Assembly: GCA_029817715.1 (NCBI GenBank)
Contig: JARUPY010000090.1
Coordinates: forward strand, 1 to 64,000
Reading direction: 5' to 3'
Length of the DNA stretch: 64,000 nucleotides
From: Melastoma dodecandrum
Taxonomy: Eukaryota; Streptophyta; Magnoliopsida; Myrtales; Melastomataceae
Shown here: positions 29,362 to 38,172 of the stretch, one piece after another
Numbering within the stretch: the stretch's first letter is position 1
How the letters are laid out: every line of letters begins with the position of its first letter
The notes under the pieces: generated by a model
Databases searched by the model: none
What the model was told of the DNA's origin: nothing
The model's input: the letters and a program-made list of their open reading frames with translations, nothing else
Position numbers and translations under genes: made by a program

Positions 29362-30231
29362 TCAGGCCGTCTCGACGATGCGCTTGAGGTAAGCGCCGTA
29401 GCCCGACTTGCCGTAGCGCTCGGCGGCGCGCAGCAGGCCGGCCCGATCGATGAAGCCCTGGTTGAAGGCGATCTCCTCGATGCAGGACATCTTCAATCCC
29501 TGCCGCCGCTCGAGGATCTCGACGAACTGGCCGGCCTCGGCGAGGCTGTCGTGCGTGCCGGTGTCGAGCCAGGCGAAGCCGCGGCCCATGACCTCGACGT
29601 GGAGGTCGCCGCGCTCGAGGTAGGCGCGGTTGACGTCGGTGATCTCCAGCTCGCCGCGCGCCGACGGCTTGATCGAGGCGGCGATGTCGAGGACGTCGTT
29701 GTCGTAGAAATAGAGCCCGGTGACGGCGAGGTTGGAGCGCGGACGCGGCGGCTTCTCCTCGATCGAGAGCGCGAGCCCGCGCGAGTCGATCTCGACGACG
29801 CCGTAGCGCTCGGGATCGGAGACGACGTAGCCGAACACCGTCGCGCCCGTCGCGCGCGCCGTCGCGAAGCCGAGCAGCTCGGGAAGGCCGTGGCCGTAGA
29901 AGATGTTGTCGCCGAGCACGAGCGCGACCCGGTCGCCGCCGACGAACTCGCGACCGATGCGGAAGGCCTCGGCGAGACCGTTCGGCGACGGTTGCACGGC
30001 GTAGGACAGCTCGACCCCGAACGCCGAGCCGTCGCCGAGCAGCTGCTTGAACAGCGCCTGGTCCTGCGGGGTCGTGATGATCAGGATCTCGCGGATGCGG
30101 GCCATCATGAGGGCGCTGAGCGGATAGTAGATCATCGGCTTGTCGTAGACGGGCAGCAGCTGCTTGGAGACGACGAGCGTCAGCGGGTAGAGCCGCGTCC
30201 CGGAGCCGCCGGCGAGAATGATGCCTTTCAT
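29362..30231 (-). CDS. rfbA: glucose-1-phosphate thymidylyltransferase
   Basis: Makes dTDP-glucose from dTTP and glucose-1-phosphate, the first step to dTDP-L-rhamnose. 289 residues. [38 protein letters not shown] is the RmlA start; [12 protein letters not shown] and [12 protein letters not shown] are further family motifs. Last gene of the rfbCBDA operon. Confidence 0.96.
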   Translation of the reverse strand: MKGIILAGGSGTRLYPLTLVVSKQLLPVYDKPMIYYPLSALMMARIREILIITTPQDQALFKQLLGDGSAFGVELSYAVQPSPNGLAEAFRIGREFVGGDRVALVLGDNIFYGHGLPELLGFATARATGATVFGYVVSDPERYGVVEIDSRGLALSIEEKPPRPRSNLAVTGLYFYDNDVLDIAASIKPSARGELEITDVNRAYLERGDLHVEVMGRGFAWLDTGTHDSLAEAGQFVEILERRQGLKMSCIEEIAFNQGFIDRAGLLRAAERYGKSGYGAYLKRIVETA

Positions 30232-30262
30232 GGGCTATCCTTCGATGAGCGACCCGCGCGGC

Positions 30263-31144
30263 CTAGAGGCCGGTCAGGTGGCCGATGGCTTCGATGGTGC
30301 GATCCTGCCAAGGTCGGGCGCGGTAGCCGAAGGCCTGCGCAAATCGCGTGGAGTCGAGGGCGGAGTTTGCCGGTCGGCGCGCCGGGGTCGGGTAGTCGGC
30401 GGTGGCGATCGCCTCGACGGGCGGGCGCTTGCCTGTCGCCTCGGCCTGGGCGGCGACGATGGCTTCGGCAAAGCCGTGCCACGTCGTCTCGCCGGTGCCG
30501 GCGAAGTGGAAGGTGCCGCTCGGGGCGGCGCCCCTGGCGATCGATGCGTCGACGGCGAGAATGGCCTCGGCGATGTCGGCGGTGGCCGTCGGCGTGCCGC
30601 GCTGGTCGGCGACCACCCGCAGGCGGTCGCGCTCGGCGGCGAGACGCAGCATCGTCTTGAGGAAGTTGCCGCCATGGATCCCGTAGACCCATGCCGTGCG
30701 CAGGATGACGTGGTGCGGATTGCCCGCGCGCACCGCGGCCTCGCCCGCCGCCTTGGTGCGGCCGTAGACGCCCAGAGGCGCGATCGGGTCGTCCTCGGTG
30801 TAGGGGCCGGCCTTGGTCCCGTCGAACACGTAGTCCGTCGAGAGGTGCAGCATCGCTACGCCGTGTCGCGCGGCGGCGCGGGCGATCACGCCGGCGGCGT
30901 CCCCGTTTGCGGCCTGCGCTGCTTCCGGCTCGCTCTCGGCCTTGTCGACGGCGGTGTAGGCGGCGCAGTTGACGACCAGCCGCGGTCTTTCGCGCGCCAC
31001 GGCCGCCTCCACCGCGGCGGCGTCGCAGATATCGACCTCCTGCCGCGTCAGGCCGATCGCCTCGGCCTCGCGGGCGGCGGCGAGCGCCATCAGCTCGCAG
31101 CCGACCTGGCCGGCCGCGCCGAAGACGAGGATCGGCCCGCTCAC
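30263..31144 (-). CDS. rfbD: dTDP-4-dehydrorhamnose reductase
   Basis: NADPH-dependent last step of dTDP-L-rhamnose synthesis. 293 residues. [15 protein letters not shown] is the nucleotide-binding loop; [19 protein letters not shown] and [13 protein letters not shown] carry the catalytic Tyr/Lys. The start is a GTG overlapping the rfbB stop (GTGA). Confidence 0.93.
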   Translation of the reverse strand: MSGPILVFGAAGQVGCELMALAAAREAEAIGLTRQEVDICDAAAVEAAVARERPRLVVNCAAYTAVDKAESEPEAAQAANGDAAGVIARAAARHGVAMLHLSTDYVFDGTKAGPYTEDDPIAPLGVYGRTKAAGEAAVRAGNPHHVILRTAWVYGIHGGNFLKTMLRLAAERDRLRVVADQRGTPTATADIAEAILAVDASIARGAAPSGTFHFAGTGETTWHGFAEAIVAAQAEATGKRPPVEAIATADYPTPARRPANSALDSTRFAQAFGYRARPWQDRTIEAIGHLTGL

Positions 31145-32193
31145 GACGCCACGCCGAGACGCTGGCCCTGATAGGTGCCGGAGCGGATGCGCCGCCACCA
31201 GTCCGGGTTGTCGAGATACCAGGCCACCGTCTTGCGCAGCCCCGTCTCGAACGTCTCGCGCGGCACCCAGCCGAGCTCGCGCTTGATCTTGCTCGCATCG
31301 ATCGCATAGCGCCGGTCGTGCCCGGGCCGGTCGGTCACGAAGGTGATCAGCCCGTCGCGCGGCCCCGACCCGTCGGGCGCCAGTTCGTCGACCAGCGCGC
31401 AGATCGCCCGCACGACCTCGATGTTCGTGCGCTCGTTCCAGCCGCCGACGTTGTAGCTCTCGCCGACACGGCCATCGGTGGCGATCGTCACCAGGGCGCG
31501 CGCGTGATCCTCGACGTAGAGCCAGTCGCGGATGTTGTCGCCGGCGCCGTAGACGGGGATGGGCTTGCCCTCGAGCGCGTTCAGGATGACGAGCGGGATC
31601 AGCTTTTCCGGGAAGTGGTACGGCCCGTAATTGTTGGAGCAGTTCGAGGCCACCGTCGGCAGGCCGTAGGTGTGGTGCCAGGCGCGCACGAGATGGTCGG
31701 AGCCGGCCTTCGACGCCGAATAGGGCGAGTTCGGCTGGTAGGGGCTCTCCTCGCGGAAGAAATCGTCCGGCCCGAGCGAGCCGAACACCTCGTCGGTCGA
31801 GACGTGATGGAAGCGGAAGCGCGCCTTGGCGTCGCCCTCGAGCCCGGCCCATTGCTGCCGCGCCGCCTCGAGCAGCACGAACGTGCCGATGACGTTGGTC
31901 TCGATGAAGGCCGCGGGGCCGTCGATCGAGCGGTCGACATGGCTCTCGGCGGCGAGATGCATCACGATGTCGGGGCGGAAGCGGGAAAAGGTCGTGCGCA
32001 CCGCGGCGGCATCGCAGATGTCGACCTTGGCGAACGAATAGCGCGGATCGTCGGCGACCGAGGCGAGATTGTCGAGGTTGCCGGCGTAGGTGAGCTTGTC
32101 GAGGCACATGACCTCGTGCGCCGTCTGCGCGATCAGGTGGCGCACGACGGCCGACCCGATGAAGCCGGCCCCGCCGGTGACCAGAAACCGCAT
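31141..32193 (-). CDS. rfbB: dTDP-glucose 4,6-dehydratase
   Basis: Second step of dTDP-rhamnose synthesis. 350 residues. [21 protein letters not shown] binds [27 protein letters not shown] and [16 protein letters not shown] carry the catalytic triad (T, D/E, YxxxK). The [19 protein letters not shown] segment is diagnostic for RmlB. Confidence 0.96.
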   Translation of the reverse strand: MRFLVTGGAGFIGSAVVRHLIAQTAHEVMCLDKLTYAGNLDNLASVADDPRYSFAKVDICDAAAVRTTFSRFRPDIVMHLAAESHVDRSIDGPAAFIETNVIGTFVLLEAARQQWAGLEGDAKARFRFHHVSTDEVFGSLGPDDFFREESPYQPNSPYSASKAGSDHLVRAWHHTYGLPTVASNCSNNYGPYHFPEKLIPLVILNALEGKPIPVYGAGDNIRDWLYVEDHARALVTIATDGRVGESYNVGGWNERTNIEVVRAICALVDELAPDGSGPRDGLITFVTDRPGHDRRYAIDASKIKRELGWVPRETFETGLRKTVAWYLDNPDWWRRIRSGTYQGQRLGVAS

Positions 32194-32195
32194 CG

Positions 32196-32759
32196 TCAGC
32201 TTTCGAACCGGAAAGGCGTCGCCGCGTCGCGAAGGAACGGCAAGGCGGCGTCCTTCTCCGACACCTTCATCTCGGCATGAGAAATGGGCCATTCGATGCC
32301 GATGTCGGGATCATCGAAGCGGATGCCGCTCTCGGCCGCCTTGTCGTAATAGCCGTCGACCTTGTAGGCGAAGATCGTGTCGGGCTCGAGCGTGCAATAG
32401 GCGTGCGCGAAGCCGCGCGGGATGAACAGCTGGTTGCCTTCGGCGGCACTCAGGGTCGCGCCGCACCATTTGCCGTAGGTCGGGCTTCCCTCGCGCAGGT
32501 CGACCGCCACGTCGAAGACCGCGCCCTTGATGACCCGCACGAGCTTCGCCTGCGGCGACGGCGCCAGCTGGAAGTGCAGGCCGCGCAGCGTCCCTCGTTG
32601 CGTCGACAGCGCCTCGTTGTCCTGCACGAAGGTGTCGACCGGCAGGTCGAAGGTCCGCTTGGAGTAGGTCTCGACGAAGTACCCGCGGCTGTCATCGAAG
32701 CGTTGTGGCTCGAGACGCAGCACGTCGGGGATCGATAGCGCCGAAACGCGAAGCGGCAT
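32196..32759 (-). CDS. rfbC: dTDP-4-dehydrorhamnose 3,5-epimerase
   Basis: Third enzyme of the pathway. 187 residues, cupin fold. [21 protein letters not shown] contains the catalytic His region, and [28 protein letters not shown] the conserved Tyr. First gene of the operon, 2 nt before rfbB. Confidence 0.95.
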   Translation of the reverse strand: MPLRVSALSIPDVLRLEPQRFDDSRGYFVETYSKRTFDLPVDTFVQDNEALSTQRGTLRGLHFQLAPSPQAKLVRVIKGAVFDVAVDLREGSPTYGKWCGATLSAAEGNQLFIPRGFAHAYCTLEPDTIFAYKVDGYYDKAAESGIRFDDPDIGIEWPISHAEMKVSEKDAALPFLRDAATPFRFES

Positions 32760-33067
32760 GCGCTCTCCTCGAAGGACTCAAGACATGGGATGGCCAAGCG
32801 TGCGAGCCTGCGCCCATTAGCCGAAGAGGCTGTCAGGTCAAGTCCAAGCAGCTTGGAGGGCGCGTGCCGGCGGGCGCGTGCCCCTCGCGCAAGGCCTGGC
32901 GCATCGACGATGGCCTCGCCTCCGCCCGCGACCGAAACGTCAAGGAATTGTAGTCGTTCTGTCGAAACAAAGACTTGAAGCTCGGCTGAAGGTGTACGAT
33001 CCCACGGGCGGCCAGCTGTGGCCGGCGCTCCGGCGCGCCCGCGCCCAACGACAGGAGACGACGTCCT
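32760..33067. promoter_or_regulatory. divergent promoter region rfbC / ugd
   Basis: 308 bp between the divergent starts of rfbC and ugd, the only space for both promoters. No operator palindrome was recognised. Confidence 0.45.
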
Positions 33068-34369
33068 TTGCGCATTGCCATGATCGGCTCCGGCTATGTC
33101 GGGCTCGTTTCGGGAGCCTGCTTCGCCGACTTCGGCCACGACGTGGTCTGCGTCGACAGCGACGCCGGGAAGATCGCCGCGCTCGAGGACGGCATCATGC
33201 CGATCTACGAGCCGGGGCTCAAGGATCTGGTCGACCGCAACGTCCGCGATCGACGGCTGGCCTTCACCACCGATCTCGCCGGCGCGGTCGCCGGGGCGGA
33301 CGTGGCCTTCATCGCGGTGGGCACGCCGTCGCGCCGCGGCGACGGTCATGCCGATTTGTCTTACGTCTACGCGGCCGCCGCCGAGGTGGCGCGCGCCGCG
33401 ACCGGGCCGCTCGTCGTCGTCACCAAGTCGACCGTCCCCGTCGGCACCGGCGACGAGGTCGAGCGGATCTGCCGCGACGCGCGGCCGGACCTCCAGATCG
33501 ACGTCGTCTCGAACCCGGAATTCCTGCGCGAGGGCGCCGCGATCGGCGATTTCAAGCGTCCCGACCGCATCGTCGTCGGCTGCGCCAGCGACGCCGCCAA
33601 GGCTGTCATGGCCGCGGTCTACCGGCCGCTGACGCTCAACAACCTGCCGCTGGTGTTCGTCGCGCGGCGCACGTCCGAGCTCATCAAATACGCCTCGAAC
33701 GCCTTCCTGGCGGTCAAGATCACCTTCATCAACGAGATCGCCGACCTCTGCGAGAAGACCGGGGCCGACGTGCAGGACGTCGCCCGCGGCATCGGCCTCG
33801 ACAAGCGCATCGGGCCGAAGTTCCTGCATCCCGGCCCCGGCTACGGCGGCTCCTGCTTCCCGAAGGACACGCTCGCGCTGGTCAAGACGGGGCAGGATTA
33901 CGAGGCGCCGCTGCGCATCGTCGAGACGGTGGTCTCGGTCAACGACCAGCGCAAGCGGGCGATGGGGCGCAAGATCATCGCGGCCTGCGGCGGTTCGGTC
34001 CGCGGCAAGACGATCGCCATCCTCGGCCTGGCGTTCAAGCCCAACACCGACGACATGCGCGACGCGCCGGCGCTGTCGATCGTGACGGCGCTGCAGGACG
34101 GCGGCGCCAAGGTGCGCGGCTACGATCCCGAGGCGATGAAGCAGGCCGCGCCGCTGCTGCCCGGCATGGCCTTCGCCGACTCGGCCTACGCCTGCGTCGA
34201 GGGGGCCGATGCGGTGGCGATCCTCACCGAATGGGACGAGTTCCGCGCCCTCGACCTCGGCCGGCTGAAGAGCCTGCTGAACGCGCCGGTGCTCGTCGAC
34301 CTGCGCAACATCTACACGAGCGGCGAGACGCGGCAGATCGGCATGCACTACTCGAGCATCGGGCGGTAA
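33068..34369 (+). CDS. ugd: UDP-glucose 6-dehydrogenase
   Basis: Oxidises UDP-glucose to UDP-glucuronate for polysaccharide synthesis. 433 residues. Starts with a TTG giving MRIAMIGSGYVGLVSGACFADFGH, the NAD-binding loop. Catalytic Cys lies in GPGYGGSCFPKDTLAL, with KYASNAFLAVKITFINEIA and the C-terminal GLAFKPNTDDMRDAP. Divergent from rfb, convergent with the MFS gene. Confidence 0.95.
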   Translation: MRIAMIGSGYVGLVSGACFADFGHDVVCVDSDAGKIAALEDGIMPIYEPGLKDLVDRNVRDRRLAFTTDLAGAVAGADVAFIAVGTPSRRGDGHADLSYVYAAAAEVARAATGPLVVVTKSTVPVGTGDEVERICRDARPDLQIDVVSNPEFLREGAAIGDFKRPDRIVVGCASDAAKAVMAAVYRPLTLNNLPLVFVARRTSELIKYASNAFLAVKITFINEIADLCEKTGADVQDVARGIGLDKRIGPKFLHPGPGYGGSCFPKDTLALVKTGQDYEAPLRIVETVVSVNDQRKRAMGRKIIAACGGSVRGKTIAILGLAFKPNTDDMRDAPALSIVTALQDGGAKVRGYDPEAMKQAAPLLPGMAFADSAYACVEGADAVAILTEWDEFRALDLGRLKSLLNAPVLVDLRNIYTSGETRQIGMHYSSIGR

Positions 34370-34370
34370 A

Positions 34371-35807
34371 TCAGCCGAGCGCGGAACTCGGCCGCGCCTC
34401 GGTGACGCCGCGGGCCGCCGCGCCCTGCGCCGGCCGGCTCGCCAGAGAGGCGCCGGCGTTCCGCGGCAGGCGCAGGAAGACGAGCACCGACGTCGCCGAG
34501 AACGCGGCCACGACGAGGAAGGCCGCGTGGAAGTCGCCGAGCGTCAGCGGGCCGCCGCGGTGCGATTGCATCGCCTGCACGACACCCGCGCCGACCGCCA
34601 CGCCGACCGACAGCGACAGCTGCTGCGCCACCGAGGCGAAGGCCACCGCCTTGCTCATCCGCTCCGGGCCCATGTCGGCATAGGCGATGGCGTTGATGCC
34701 GGTGAACTGCAGCGAGCGGAAATAGCCGCCCACCAGCAGCAGGCCGAGGAGCAGTGTCGTCGGGGTCGCCGGGGAATAGGCCGCATTCAGCGCGATGAAG
34801 CCGGCGCCGATCAGCGCATTGACGACCAGCACGCGCTTGAAGCCGAACCGGTCGAGGATCGGCGACGCCGTGGCCTTCATCGCCATCGCGCCGGCGGCGG
34901 CGACGAAGGTGGTGAGGCCCGATCGCAGCGGGCTCATGCCGAACCCGATCTGCAGCATCAGCGGCAGCAGCAGCGGCACGGCGCCGACGCCGATGCGGAA
35001 CAGCGAGCCGCCGACGACGCTGACCAGGAAGGTGGGCACCTCCAGCAGCGACAGGTCGAGGATCGGCTTCGCCACGCGGCGGGCATGGCGCACGTAGAGC
35101 CCGACGAGGACGGCGCCGGCGCCGATGAGCGTCGCGACCAGCCAGGCCGGGACGAGGGCGCGCCCCACCACCGTCAGTCCGAACACCAGCGCGGCAAGCC
35201 CGGCGCCCGACAGCAGGAAGCCGCGCCAGTCGAGCGGCTCGACCTCGTCCGCCTTGATGTTGTCGATGAACAGCGTGACCAGCGTGACGCCGAGGATGCC
35301 GATCGGCACGTTGATCCAGAAGATGTAGCGCCAGTGGAAGTAGGTCGTGATGAAGCCGCCGACCGGCGGCCCGAGCATCGGCCCGAGCAGCGCGGGGATC
35401 GTCAGATAGGCCATCGCCCGCACGAGATTGTGCCGTTCCACCGTGCGCAGCAGCAAGAGGCGGCCGACCGGCACCATCATCGCGCCGCCGCAGCCCTGGA
35501 CGATGCGGGCGGCGACGAAGCCCGGCAGCGAGCTCGACAGGCCGCACAGGATCGAGCCGCAGGTGAAGACGACGATCGCGGTGCGGAAGACGATCCGCGT
35601 GCCGAAGCGATCGGCCATCCAGCCCGACACCGGGATCAGCACCGCGAGCGCGATCAGATAGGAGGTGAGCGCCAGCTTGAGCGCGAGCGGGTTCTCGTGC
35701 AGGTCGCGCGCGATCGCCGGCAGCGAGGTCGAGATGACCGTGCCGTCGAGGTTCTCCATGAGGAGGGCGCAGGCGACGATGAGGGCGGTGAGGGCGTAGC
35801 GGGGCAA
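34371..35807 (-). CDS. MFS drug-type exporter, DHA2 family
   Basis: 478 residues with ~14 membrane segments, like EmrB/QacA. Motifs seen: ENLDGTVISTSLPAIARDL (motif D1, TM1), SGWMADRFGTRIVFRTAI (motif A), ARIVQGCGGAMMVPVGRLLLL (motif B) and MLGPPVGGFITTYFHWRYIFWINVPIGI (motif C). No EmrA or TetR gene adjoins. Substrate unknown. The stop is 1 nt after that of ugd. Confidence 0.9.
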   Translation of the reverse strand: MPRYALTALIVACALLMENLDGTVISTSLPAIARDLHENPLALKLALTSYLIALAVLIPVSGWMADRFGTRIVFRTAIVVFTCGSILCGLSSSLPGFVAARIVQGCGGAMMVPVGRLLLLRTVERHNLVRAMAYLTIPALLGPMLGPPVGGFITTYFHWRYIFWINVPIGILGVTLVTLFIDNIKADEVEPLDWRGFLLSGAGLAALVFGLTVVGRALVPAWLVATLIGAGAVLVGLYVRHARRVAKPILDLSLLEVPTFLVSVVGGSLFRIGVGAVPLLLPLMLQIGFGMSPLRSGLTTFVAAAGAMAMKATASPILDRFGFKRVLVVNALIGAGFIALNAAYSPATPTTLLLGLLLVGGYFRSLQFTGINAIAYADMGPERMSKAVAFASVAQQLSLSVGVAVGAGVVQAMQSHRGGPLTLGDFHAAFLVVAAFSATSVLVFLRLPRNAGASLASRPAQGAAARGVTEARPSSALG

Positions 35808-36286
35808 GCAGGATCGGTGTTGGAGAGGTTGACGGGGAGGTGCGCCTTCGACGCCGCGAGTTCAAGTCGAGATCGCGTGAACCCTGCCGGACGATGCCGG
35901 AGCGGCGTGTCGGGCGGCCATCGGGCGACAGCCAAATGCGGGTCGGTTTGTCTCTCCAAACTAGTAATAACCAAGACCAAAAGGCGATGGCTTGCGTGGG
36001 TTCAAAGGATGGATCGTCCTATGGGCTCTTCTCCCTCAGAAGGGCGCACCCATCGAAGGATGACAGCCATGGGCCCGGGCGCAGGATGCGCTTGAGTTTG
36101 TCGAGAAGCCTAGTCGGACGGCTGCCGGCCGAGCTGTGGGAGGGTTGCGCGCATGGCTTCTATATGCGTCTAGAGCTTGCCGGTCTTCCGATCCCGCGGT
36201 GGCTGGCACCCGTGACGGCGACGCCGCGCCCCTCCCAGGTCATGGTCGCCTGAGTCATCCGGAAGCGGTGTCCGCACCCCGGCCGT
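35808..36286. other. intergenic region between divergent MFS and GT4 genes
   Basis: 479 bp. No convincing gene. It must hold both promoters. Nothing else recognised. Confidence 0.4.
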
Positions 36287-37429
36287 TTGGACGAGGTTGG
36301 CTTGGCCGAAGGTTCCCTCACGATCTTCTACTGGTGCCAGGAGACCGCCCAGCGACCATTCGAGACCGGCATCGAGCGCGTGGTGCGGGGGCTTGCGAGC
36401 AAGCTCTCGCAATGTGGCGCCGAGATCGTGCCGGTCGGCTGGGACACGCGATCGCGGCAGGTGGTGTCGCTGCCGACGAAGCACGAGCCCGAGGGCCGTC
36501 CGCTCGACACGATCGTTGGGAACCAAGCGATCTTCCTTGTGCCTGAGATCGCCTGGTCGCTCATCGGTGCCGGCCTCGATCCCGTGTTGCTCGGGCGTGC
36601 CTACGGCTTCTACACCGTCGGCTTCGTTCACGATCTCATCCCGATGAAGCTTGCAGCCGACTACCCGCAGGAGGCCGTGGCAACCTATCGTCGCTATTTT
36701 CGGCAGCTTGCTCGAGCCGACCTCGTGTTGACGACGACAAGCCATGTCGCCGCGGACCTACGCGATTTCCTCGCCGCCGAAGACCTTCCCGCCCCGCCCG
36801 TCGAGATCGTGCCTCTGCCTGCGGAGATGGCGTCGGCCCCACGGCGCCACGATGCGCCGCCGCCCCGCGATCCCGGAGATCCGCTCAAGCTCGTCACCGT
36901 CTCGTCCTGGGAACCGCGCAAGAACATCGCCCGCCTCCTGAGGGCCCTAGGCCGCGTCTGCGCGGAGGGGCACGACATCTCGCTCGACCTCGTCGGACGC
37001 CGCGCCGGATTTCGAGCTCACGACGAAGCGGTGCTGTCGCTCGCCGCGGCACTTCCGACGGTCCGGGTCCGCGGCACCATCCCCGACGCCGACCTCGTCG
37101 CGCTGTACGCCGACTGTCACGCCAGCATCTATCCGTCGCTGGAAGAAGGCTTCGGGCTGCCGATCCTCGAGAGCCTCTGGCTCGGCCGCCCCTGTCTTTG
37201 CCATGACGGCTCGTCGATGGCGGAGATCGCGCCAGGCGGCGGGACCGCGCTTCTCGACATGTCGGACGAGGACGCCATCGTCGCTGCCCTGACGCGCCTG
37301 GCGCAGGAGCCCCGGTGGATCGATCAGCTGGCCCGGGACGCCATCGATCGGCCCCTGCGCACGTGGACCGACTTTGCCGAAGATCTGCTGGCTCGGATCG
37401 CAAGTAGGCGGCCCGGGGTGGAGCGGTAA
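36287..37429 (+). CDS. GT4 family glycosyltransferase
   Basis: 380 residues, GT-B fold. The N-terminal domain is short (TGIERVVRGLASKLSQ), followed by VHDLIPMKL and the C-terminal Glycos_transf_1 domain: LVTVSSWEPRKNIARLLRAL, VRGTIPDADLVALYADCHASIYPSLEEGFGLPILESLWLGRP. The ExxFGLPxxE motif holds the catalytic Glu. It probably transfers a sugar in exopolysaccharide or O-antigen assembly. The TTG start has no strong ribosome site; the true start could be a few codons downstream. Confidence 0.85.
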   Translation: MDEVGLAEGSLTIFYWCQETAQRPFETGIERVVRGLASKLSQCGAEIVPVGWDTRSRQVVSLPTKHEPEGRPLDTIVGNQAIFLVPEIAWSLIGAGLDPVLLGRAYGFYTVGFVHDLIPMKLAADYPQEAVATYRRYFRQLARADLVLTTTSHVAADLRDFLAAEDLPAPPVEIVPLPAEMASAPRRHDAPPPRDPGDPLKLVTVSSWEPRKNIARLLRALGRVCAEGHDISLDLVGRRAGFRAHDEAVLSLAAALPTVRVRGTIPDADLVALYADCHASIYPSLEEGFGLPILESLWLGRPCLCHDGSSMAEIAPGGGTALLDMSDEDAIVAALTRLAQEPRWIDQLARDAIDRPLRTWTDFAEDLLARIASRRPGVER

Positions 37430-38172
37430 GCTTTCCGTGCCATGGACGTTGAAGGATCCCCCGCGGCACGCAGGCTAGCGGCGCGTGGGTAACCGCTGAT
37501 GCGGCAGCCGGCTTCCAAGAAGCTTGATCGAAGGGGACGATCTGCGTATGAGAGCGGGCCGCGAGCAAGCCTGCAGAGCCTTCTGCAAGCCCTGCTGGCA
37601 TCCGGCTCCAGCCGATGACGATTTCCCGAACATCGTCGGACGCTCACCGGCCAAGCTCTGCTTGGGGGATAGTTCAACGGTAGATTATCGAGCGATGCTC
37701 TAACTATCTGAAAACTTAACATAACGGTTTTTCAAGCGAAGGCGAAAATCGCCCGTCCGCTCCTCTGGACACCCTCCAGGTTGCAAAACGCGCGAACGTC
37801 GTCCGTCGCCCCTCAGGGTCCCGGCCGAACGACAAGCGGTCTGACGATGCAAAATTTCAGGCCACCCTCGACGCCAGATCGAAGCTTTACCATTAGGCGT
37901 AGCCGGGAAACGCGCAGATTCCGCATGGCGTATCTTCTCGCCACCCCAGCCACCTAGATTTGTACGCGTTCCCGCGAGCGGGTCTAACGAAAAGCGAAAG
38001 GCGATCTAGAGCTTAAGGCCTTGCCTGCCTTGCTCGATTTGACGATCAACAGGGAAATTGGCGATCGTCCTTCGCCCTCTAATTCTTTGTGCTAGGTAGG
38101 GATGCTGGATAGAATCTCACCTCTTTAAGACATTTCGTGGCTTGGACTGCCCGGTACTGCCGGCATAGGCGG
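37430..38172. other. gene-free interval at the edge of the accessory region
   Basis: About 740 bp with lower GC than the upstream genes and no supported coding region. It contains a tRNA-like 5' fragment (37663-37684). The last ~100 bp should contain the promoter of the argonaute operon. Confidence 0.45.
37663..37684 (+). other. tRNA-Gln-like 5' fragment
   Basis: Twenty-two bases from TGGGGGATAGTTC to CAACGGTAGA match the acceptor strand, positions 8-9 and D-arm of alphaproteobacterial tRNA-Gln. The match stops there: no anticodon arm, T-arm or CCA end follows. A truncated tRNA copy would fit an old integration or deletion event at the edge of the island. Confidence 0.4.

Noticed and set aside
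30263..32107. A 614-codon frame joining rfbD with upstream sequence
   Set aside because: The upstream part is a shadow of rfbB; rfbD starts at a GTG overlapping the rfbB stop.
37663..37740. Complete tRNA gene
   Set aside because: No anticodon arm, T-arm or CCA after the first 22 bases.
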